NCBI GenBank assembly: GCA_943787205.1
Contig: CALSLN010000001.1
Span: 124,001 to 188,000, forward strand
Direction of reading: 5' to 3'
Source: an uncultured Rhodospirillaceae bacterium
GTDB taxonomy: Bacteria > Pseudomonadota > Alphaproteobacteria > Rhodospirillales > Rhodospirillaceae
Length of the DNA stretch: 64,000 nt
This document shows, one piece after another, positions 58,984-64,000 of this stretch. Every line of letters starts with the position of its first letter. Position 1 is the first letter of the stretch. A program made the position numbers and the translations under genes. Under the pieces are notes generated by a model. The model was not told where the DNA came from and searched no databases. It saw only the letters and a program-made list of their open reading frames with translations.

Positions 58984-59856
58984 ATGTCAGGGCAAATTGA
59001 TACAGTTGTTCGATTTCACGACGTTAGCCGCTTAGTAGAGTTAAAGCGGTGCGTGTTCTCACTTATTGGTCAGAGCTATCGGCCCCTCAATATCATTCTG
59101 GCAACTCAAAGATTTTCTGAAAATGACATTCATGAAGTTCGCAAAGCTTTGGCGCCTTTGATTGATGAAGAAGAGGGTGTCACTTTAAGTGTCGTGAACT
59201 GGGATCGGACAGAGCCTGAGGACGCGCGGTCTGAGCTTCTTAATCTAGGTTTGCAATCTGCAGAGGGGCGTTACCTCGCCTTCTTGGATTACGATGATGT
59301 CTTGTATCCCGAAGCTTACGAGTTGCTTGTATCGTGTCTCAAAGACAGCGCGGCAGCGATTGCTTTTGCTGCCGTCCGTATCATGCGGCTCGATGTGTAC
59401 GAGCGCTACCTTTACGCGACTGAAGAAATTGTTCCAGGCTATCGTGGGTCCGGCTTAATCGATCTGCTGCGCAACAATTTTTGCCCGCTGCATAGCTACG
59501 TTATAGATCGGCAGCAGATGGCGAACGATCCGATCCTCTTCGACGCGACCATGACAATGCAAGAAGATTACGATTGGTTGTTGCGGTTGTGTGCCCGTTA
59601 CACCTCAGACTTCTCCCTCGTGAGCACAAGAATCGGTGACTACTATTATAAGACAGATGGAAGCAACACCGTGCCTACGACGGGCGGCATAACGGATAAA
59701 GAACAGGCTAAACTTGATGCTGTCATAACCGCGATGGAGGTGCAGCGACGGATGACTATCGTCTCTGAAGCTGTTCAACGAACCCTTGGCATAACAGAGC
59801 CAAACGAAACGGCCACAATTCGCGATGTTATTGATCGTGTGAAGAAAGGGGTGTGA
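58984..59856 (+). CDS. GT2-family glycosyltransferase
   Basis: A 290-residue GT-A enzyme. The opening (DTVVRFHDVSRLVELKRCVF, SLIGQSYRPLNIIL) and LAFLDYDDVLYPEAYELL, with the DxD-like DYDD, are standard. MTMQEDYDWLLRLCARY is the acceptor-side ED motif. It lacks membrane helices. Five bases after the trifunctional gene and seven before wzm, so part of the export operon. Confidence 0.85.
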   Translation: MSGQIDTVVRFHDVSRLVELKRCVFSLIGQSYRPLNIILATQRFSENDIHEVRKALAPLIDEEEGVTLSVVNWDRTEPEDARSELLNLGLQSAEGRYLAFLDYDDVLYPEAYELLVSCLKDSAAAIAFAAVRIMRLDVYERYLYATEEIVPGYRGSGLIDLLRNNFCPLHSYVIDRQQMANDPILFDATMTMQEDYDWLLRLCARYTSDFSLVSTRIGDYYYKTDGSNTVPTTGGITDKEQAKLDAVITAMEVQRRMTIVSEAVQRTLGITEPNETATIRDVIDRVKKGV

Positions 59857-59862
59857 GCTAGT

Positions 59863-60726
59863 GTGGGTTGGCCAATGACATTGCGCAGTGCTTACTCACC
59901 TCTGTCCGGTCGGCTTCTTGATATCTTGTTGCCGACTGTGGTTCTTATCAGGCATCGATTGGTCTTTCAGCAATTTCTAGACCGTGCGATTGCGCGGCGC
60001 TACCGTCTCAATGCATTAGGTCTGCTTTGGACTATAATCGTGCCTTTGTTCACTTTGATAATTTACACCTTTGTCTTTGGAGTGATTTTGCAAAGTCGAC
60101 TATCAGGTGTTGAAGACGGCGGTGACACCACGTCCTTCGGTCTCTTTCTTTTTTCGGGACTAATTGTGTTTTGGCTGATGGCCGATGTGATGGGTGGAGC
60201 CCCTGGTGCCATTGTCGAATATACCAACCTCGTAAAGAAGTCTGTTTTCCCGTTGGAGATACTACCTCCTGTTGTTGTTGGAAGTGCCGTCTTTCATGCA
60301 CTAATCAGCACCAGTGTGTTGCTTGTGGCGTTGATTGTGATTGACGGACAAATTCCGTTAACGGCTCTGTGGATCCCCATTGTACTAGCGCCCTTTATTT
60401 TGCTGATGACGGGTGTTGGCTGGCTGCTGTCTTCTATAGGCGTGTATTTCCGTGACATTCAGCACATTGTTGGTCTGCTGATGACTGGCGTTTTGTTTCT
60501 GTCACCCATTTTATACTCGATTGATCGACTTGGGCCGGGCCTGCAGAAGCTGATTATGCTCAACCCCGTGACCTTTATTGTTCTACAGATGCGGCGCATT
60601 GTTTTAGATGGGCAACAGCCGGATTGGGCAGGTCTAGCGATTTACACAGGAATCGCTTGGCTGGTCGCATCTCTGGGTTTGGCGTTCTTCCGCTACGCGC
60701 GTAAGGGCTTCGCTGATGTCCTTTGA
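59863..60726 (+). CDS. wzm: ABC-2 polysaccharide exporter permease (Wzm-like)
   Basis: A 287-residue membrane protein with six helices. RRYRLNALGLLWTIIVPLFT is the conserved entry motif; LVKKSVFPLEILPPVVVGSA and VGWLLSSIGVYFRDIQHIVG follow, and FLSPILYSID is typical. It moves lipid-linked glycan across the inner membrane with the Wzt ATPase. The GTG start at 59863 has AAAGGGG upstream; an ATG at 59875 is the alternative. It overlaps wzt by 11 bases. Confidence 0.9.
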   Translation: MGWPMTLRSAYSPLSGRLLDILLPTVVLIRHRLVFQQFLDRAIARRYRLNALGLLWTIIVPLFTLIIYTFVFGVILQSRLSGVEDGGDTTSFGLFLFSGLIVFWLMADVMGGAPGAIVEYTNLVKKSVFPLEILPPVVVGSAVFHALISTSVLLVALIVIDGQIPLTALWIPIVLAPFILLMTGVGWLLSSIGVYFRDIQHIVGLLMTGVLFLSPILYSIDRLGPGLQKLIMLNPVTFIVLQMRRIVLDGQQPDWAGLAIYTGIAWLVASLGLAFFRYARKGFADVL

Positions 60727-62116
60727 TCGAGGCTCTGACGCCCAGGATGGGCTTTCTTCGTCTGGTAACGTCATAACGGCAGTCTCTGTCTCTAAGGCGT
60801 ATACGCTTTATCGCCGCTCAGCCCAACGCTTGCTGCACCTTCTCTTTCCCTGGCGGACTTATCCTAGTTTCGACGCGTTGCGTGTGGTCTCGTTCGGCGT
60901 AAAACGTGGGGAAACGGTCGGCATAATTGGGGACAATGGCGCCGGCAAGTCTACACTTCTTCAAATCATCACGGGCACGGTCACCCCGACATCTGGAGAG
61001 GTTACCGTTAGAGGGCGCGTGGCTGCTTTGCTTGAGTTGGGTGCTGGCTTCGAGCCTGACTTTACGGGTCGAGAGAATATCTATCTGAACGGCACTATTC
61101 TTGGTCTTAGCCGCTCTCAGCTCGATGACCGGCTTCAAGATATCATTGCGTTTTCAGAGCTTGAGGAATTCATCGACCGGCCGGTTAAGACTTACTCAAG
61201 CGGTATGTACATGCGTCTCGCGTTTTCAGTTGCGGCCCATGTTGATGCTGATGTCCTTATTATTGATGAAGCTCTTTCGGTCGGTGACGCTCGGTTTACT
61301 CAAAAATGCATGCGGTTCTTGAGCGACTTTAAAGAGCGTGGCTCGATTCTTTTTGTCAGTCATGATCTTGGTGCTGTCGCTGGCTTATGTGACCGCGCTC
61401 TTTGGCTCGACCACGGTCGTGTTCGGGCTGAGGGTGACGCTGGCCGCATTTGCGAACAGTACGTCGAGTCTCTGTTCCGCGAGCCTGAGCAAATGACAGC
61501 CGTGCCAGACTCTGAGCCGGTGTTGGACGAAAGAGCGCCGCCTTCTGCGAAGAACGTCGATTTTGTTCCCGGCGGCAAAACGACAGTGCTTAGCGACGAG
61601 GCCACCAATACCTTTATTCCGCCCGGCTTCACGACCTGCTCGCCGTTTAATCGCGATGCCAATCACTTTGGCAGTGGCGGAGCGAGCATCGTCGATGCGG
61701 GGCTATGGGATAGCAGCACCGGCAAGCGATTGACGAAAGTGGCCGACGGCCAGGACGTCGATCTACGTATTGTGGTTCATGCGGAAGAGGCGGTTGAGCA
61801 ACCGATATTTGGATTCTATATCAAAGATCGACTCGGTCAGAATTTGTTGGGCGAAAATACCTCTGTTGATAAAGGGCCAACTGTTTCTATTGCTCCCAAT
61901 GAATATGTCTCGGCTCGTTTTCGTTTCCAATGGCCAGCTTTGGCCACAGGCTCGTATGCTTTGACGGTCGCCATTGCGGACGGCTCCATGGAAGATCACA
62001 AGCAACGCCACTGGATGCATGACGCGGTTATTTTTGATGTGATTTCAAGCTCGGCCCGTCACGGACTGGTTGGGCTGAATGTATCTCAGGTCTCAATCGA
62101 CCGTGGGGCCGCGTGA
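60716..62116 (+). CDS. wzt: ABC exporter ATPase with C-terminal glycan-binding-type domain (Wzt-like)
   Basis: A 466-residue protein. The ATPase (about 20-260) has Walker A GDNGAGKSTLLQ, signature TYSSGMYMRLAFS, and Walker B DVLIIDEALSVGDARF. After a linker, residues about 320-455 form a Wzt C-terminal beta-sandwich (GASIVDAGLWDSSTGKRL, IFGFYIKDRLGQNLLGENT, LTVAIADGSMEDHKQRHWMH). In O9a-type systems this domain recognises the modified non-reducing end of the finished chain. Together with Wzm and the methyltransferase upstream, this fits chain-terminated ABC export. Confidence 0.92.
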   Translation: MSFDRGSDAQDGLSSSGNVITAVSVSKAYTLYRRSAQRLLHLLFPWRTYPSFDALRVVSFGVKRGETVGIIGDNGAGKSTLLQIITGTVTPTSGEVTVRGRVAALLELGAGFEPDFTGRENIYLNGTILGLSRSQLDDRLQDIIAFSELEEFIDRPVKTYSSGMYMRLAFSVAAHVDADVLIIDEALSVGDARFTQKCMRFLSDFKERGSILFVSHDLGAVAGLCDRALWLDHGRVRAEGDAGRICEQYVESLFREPEQMTAVPDSEPVLDERAPPSAKNVDFVPGGKTTVLSDEATNTFIPPGFTTCSPFNRDANHFGSGGASIVDAGLWDSSTGKRLTKVADGQDVDLRIVVHAEEAVEQPIFGFYIKDRLGQNLLGENTSVDKGPTVSIAPNEYVSARFRFQWPALATGSYALTVAIADGSMEDHKQRHWMHDAVIFDVISSSARHGLVGLNVSQVSIDRGAA

Positions 62117-62120
62117 TCCG

Positions 62121-63131
62121 CTAATCCTGCCGATCAACGGGCGTGACCCGGCTCACCCGATCTCGGAAATCGCTGGGGTTCCAGGCAAGCATATGCCTTA
62201 GCGCAGATACCGAGAGCGTTCGAGTGCCCTGCACGTCCCGTCGTGACTTAAAAATTTCTGATGTCCGATCTAATCCTTCTCGCAGTCCCTTCATGCGAGC
62301 CGAGTTTGGATTTTTGATAAACGCGTAGAGTTGCATCACCGTAAAACCGGGAAGAATCAGAACAAGCAAGGCGGCGGGCATGTTTTTAATAAGAAGCCAC
62401 CATTGATTGCGGGCCATTAAGTACTGCGCGAAATCAGTCTTTCCTTCGAAACTTGCGCCACCGACATGATCGACAATCGCCGATTTTACAACGCCGCATT
62501 TATGACCCGAAAGGCGTAGACGGAAAGATACGTCGACATCCTCATAAAAACAGAAGAAGCGATCATCGAATCCTCCGATCTGACGCAACGTATCCGCACG
62601 ATATAAGGCTGCCGCGGCGCAAACACCGAAGCTTTCGTATAAGTCAGCGGTGTTGCTGTCTTGGGGCGGTGTTTGGCCGCGCCAGGCTGGCCCCCAGGCT
62701 AGTAAGCTGTCTCCGAAGCCATCAATAATTTTGGGGTTTGCAGCGCTGATCTGGAGAGACCCAAATGCTGCAAAATCTTGGTATTTGTCTGCAGAAGCGA
62801 CCAATTCACTCAGCCAGTCTGGCTTGGGGAATGCGTCGGGGTTGAGGGCGACTAAGAATTCACTGTCTGTCGCCTTCAGGGCGATGCTCATAGCGGGTGA
62901 AAACCCTAAGTTTTCATCCATCTCCATGTAAGTGACAGGGGCTGAAAGGTCAGAAAGTAAACCCGTTGGTTTTTGATCTGATGCATTATCAATCAACAAA
63001 ACGGAGAAATCTGTGTATGTCTGCGCGTCTAGGGCCGCAAGGCAGCGCGCCAGCGTCGCTTTAGAATTGTAACTAATGATGGCGACACAGACGCGTGGCT
63101 TTTTCTCAGCACTCATTTGCGCATTCATCAT
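62121..63131 (-). CDS. GT2-family glycosyltransferase (WbbL-like)
   Basis: A 336-residue rhamnosyltransferase-like GT-A enzyme. VCVAIISYNSKATLARCLAA, NLGFSPAMSIALKA, FLVALNPDAFP and GFDDRFFCFYEDVDVSFRLR are the family motifs. A hydrophobic segment near residues 255-275 and a basic tail suggest membrane association. Start codons at 63131, 63128 and 63116 are all possible. It converges on wzt with a four-base gap and diverges from the next GT2 gene. Confidence 0.85.
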   Translation of the reverse strand: MMNAQMSAEKKPRVCVAIISYNSKATLARCLAALDAQTYTDFSVLLIDNASDQKPTGLLSDLSAPVTYMEMDENLGFSPAMSIALKATDSEFLVALNPDAFPKPDWLSELVASADKYQDFAAFGSLQISAANPKIIDGFGDSLLAWGPAWRGQTPPQDSNTADLYESFGVCAAAALYRADTLRQIGGFDDRFFCFYEDVDVSFRLRLSGHKCGVVKSAIVDHVGGASFEGKTDFAQYLMARNQWWLLIKNMPAALLVLILPGFTVMQLYAFIKNPNSARMKGLREGLDRTSEIFKSRRDVQGTRTLSVSALRHMLAWNPSDFRDRVSRVTPVDRQD

Positions 63132-63186
63132 TTATTGTGTTGATTAGGTACGGCATTGATCGCCCATGATACGCCCAAGGACCAAA

Positions 63187-64000
63187 ATGACGGACGTCGA
63201 CGTTGTTATCGTAAACTATAAATCTGCTGCCCACACTGTCAAATGCGTGAGGGCGGTGTTTGATGCTGCGCGTAAAGGTAATCTAGACGCCCGAGTGTTC
63301 GTGATTAACAACGGTGATGAATCACCAACTTTCGGCTCAGACGTTCAAGCCGTCGGTAAAGTCGATATCGTGACGAACGCGGCTAATATAGGTTTTGGGG
63401 CCGCCTGTAACCTGGGTGCTTCACGAGGAAACTCTCCTGCGATCTACTTCTTAAACCCAGACGCGGTCGTTGATGAGGGCTCGCTTGCGCCCATGGTCAC
63501 GTTCCTAAATGACCCGCAGAACATAAATGTTGGAATCGTTGGGCCGGAAATTCGAGACTCTACCGGTGTTGTCGTCCCCTCTTGCTCTCGATTGCCGTCA
63601 TTGACCGACCTGATGCTCAGGACGATAGGCTGGCATCGTACGGGCGGTGTCGGCGGCTATCCCTATCTGTCGCTGCAAGAGCACGGGCAAAGTCGGGCTG
63701 TCGGGCAGGTTATGGGGGCTGCACTCATGATTCGGCGTTCTGTCTTTGAGGAGATCAACGGCTTTGATGAGCGGCTCTTTCTCTATTACGAAGACGCTGA
63801 CTTATCTTCGCGTGTCTATGGTCTAGGGTACCAAAGCCGCTACCTTAAGGACGTATGGGTAACCCACATCGGTCGCGTTTCCAGTTCCCAAAACACAGGG
63901 GTCTCCCTTGCGCTCCATATTCGAAGCCGGGTGACGTATGCCAATCTGCATTTCGGAAACCTTGGTAAGGTCTCTTTGGCTGCGGTTTGTGTAGCGATCG
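63187..64000 (+). CDS. GT2-family glycosyltransferase (partial, runs off right edge)
   Basis: At least 271 residues of a GT-A enzyme. VDVVIVNYKSAAHTVKCVRA, NIGFGAACNLGAS, IYFLNPDAVVDEGSL, VMGAALMIRRSVFEEINGFD and LFLYYEDADLSSRVYGLG are present, so the catalytic domain is complete and only the C-terminus is missing. Divergent from the preceding GT2 across 55 bases. Likely another sugar-adding enzyme of the same glycan. Confidence 0.85.
   Translation, partial: MTDVDVVIVNYKSAAHTVKCVRAVFDAARKGNLDARVFVINNGDESPTFGSDVQAVGKVDIVTNAANIGFGAACNLGASRGNSPAIYFLNPDAVVDEGSLAPMVTFLNDPQNINVGIVGPEIRDSTGVVVPSCSRLPSLTDLMLRTIGWHRTGGVGGYPYLSLQEHGQSRAVGQVMGAALMIRRSVFEEINGFDERLFLYYEDADLSSRVYGLGYQSRYLKDVWVTHIGRVSSSQNTGVSLALHIRSRVTYANLHFGNLGKVSLAAVCVAI

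Overview
The window looks like the chromosome of an alphaproteobacterium, most likely of the broad Rhodospirillales type. This is inferred from gene order, not from a database search. The guiding blocks are: fsa-DUF484-xerC facing priA; an F1-only ATP synthase operon atpHAGDC without F0 genes; gpmI-envC-ctpA-divergent polysaccharide deacetylase-rppH; SRP RNA-dnaX-ybaB-recR; def-fmt-truA opposite dapD-dapE; and rpmH-rnpA-yidD-yidC-engB-argB. A PAS-GGDEF gene coupled to a DUF2336 gene fits the same group. No phage, insertion sequence, CRISPR array or plasmid function is visible.

Layout. 0-1.7 kb: a nitric-oxide-response cluster with an Rrf2/NsrR-type repressor, a group III truncated haemoglobin and a DUF1971 (YeaR-like) cupin, sharing an AAGATGTAT motif and a perfect 17-bp operator-like palindrome. 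1.8-3.6 kb: an exported Rossmann-fold protein coupled to a Tat-signal DUF1838 protein. 3.8-9.7 kb: rhomboid protease, DUF4870 protein, xerC, DUF484, transaldolase, priA. 9.7-14.8 kb: atpHAGDC with a structured leader. 14.9-22.1 kb: ferritin-like protein and the cell-envelope/gpmI operon. 22.2-25.0 kb: SRP RNA, dnaX, ybaB, recR. 25.1-31.2 kb: lipoprotein, nfeD, qmcA, rmuC, DUF4139 protein, a small membrane protein and def, nearly all broken by single-base shifts. 31.2-36.1 kb: fmt, acetyltransferase, truA, a membrane protein, dapE, dapD. 36.2-40.0 kb: PAS-GGDEF, DUF2336 and a HAD nucleotidase. 40-44.2 kb: the rpmH operon, read leftwards from a consensus sigma-70 promoter. 44.4-49.8 kb: TVP38 membrane protein, mercuric-reductase-like flavoprotein, orphan histidine kinase, panB and panC. 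49.9-52.7 kb: lipoprotein, tRNA-Arg(ACG), a CCCCTAG heptamer repeat and a BaiN-type flavoprotein. 52.9-64.0 kb: a surface-polysaccharide locus with a GT61, a GT4, a 1049-residue methyltransferase/RgpF/GT2 fusion, further GT2 enzymes and a Wzm/Wzt ABC exporter whose ATPase has a C-terminal glycan-binding-type domain. The last GT2 gene runs off the right edge.

Reading-frame quality is uneven. Between about 22.46 and 31.2 kb, and at isolated points (envC, dapD, the GGDEF gene), conserved protein sequence continues across frames after 1-nt insertions or deletions. Essential genes (dnaX, def, dapD) are hit and conserved motifs survive in the shifted frames, so sequence error is the simplest explanation. 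I therefore annotate these as single disrupted genes.

Most of the window is housekeeping. I do not see a clearly new defence or mobile system. The items most worth a second look are the NO-response cluster and its operator, the trifunctional polysaccharide enzyme, the heptamer tandem repeat, the exported dehydrogenase-like/DUF1838 pair, and the leader structures before the ATP synthase operon.
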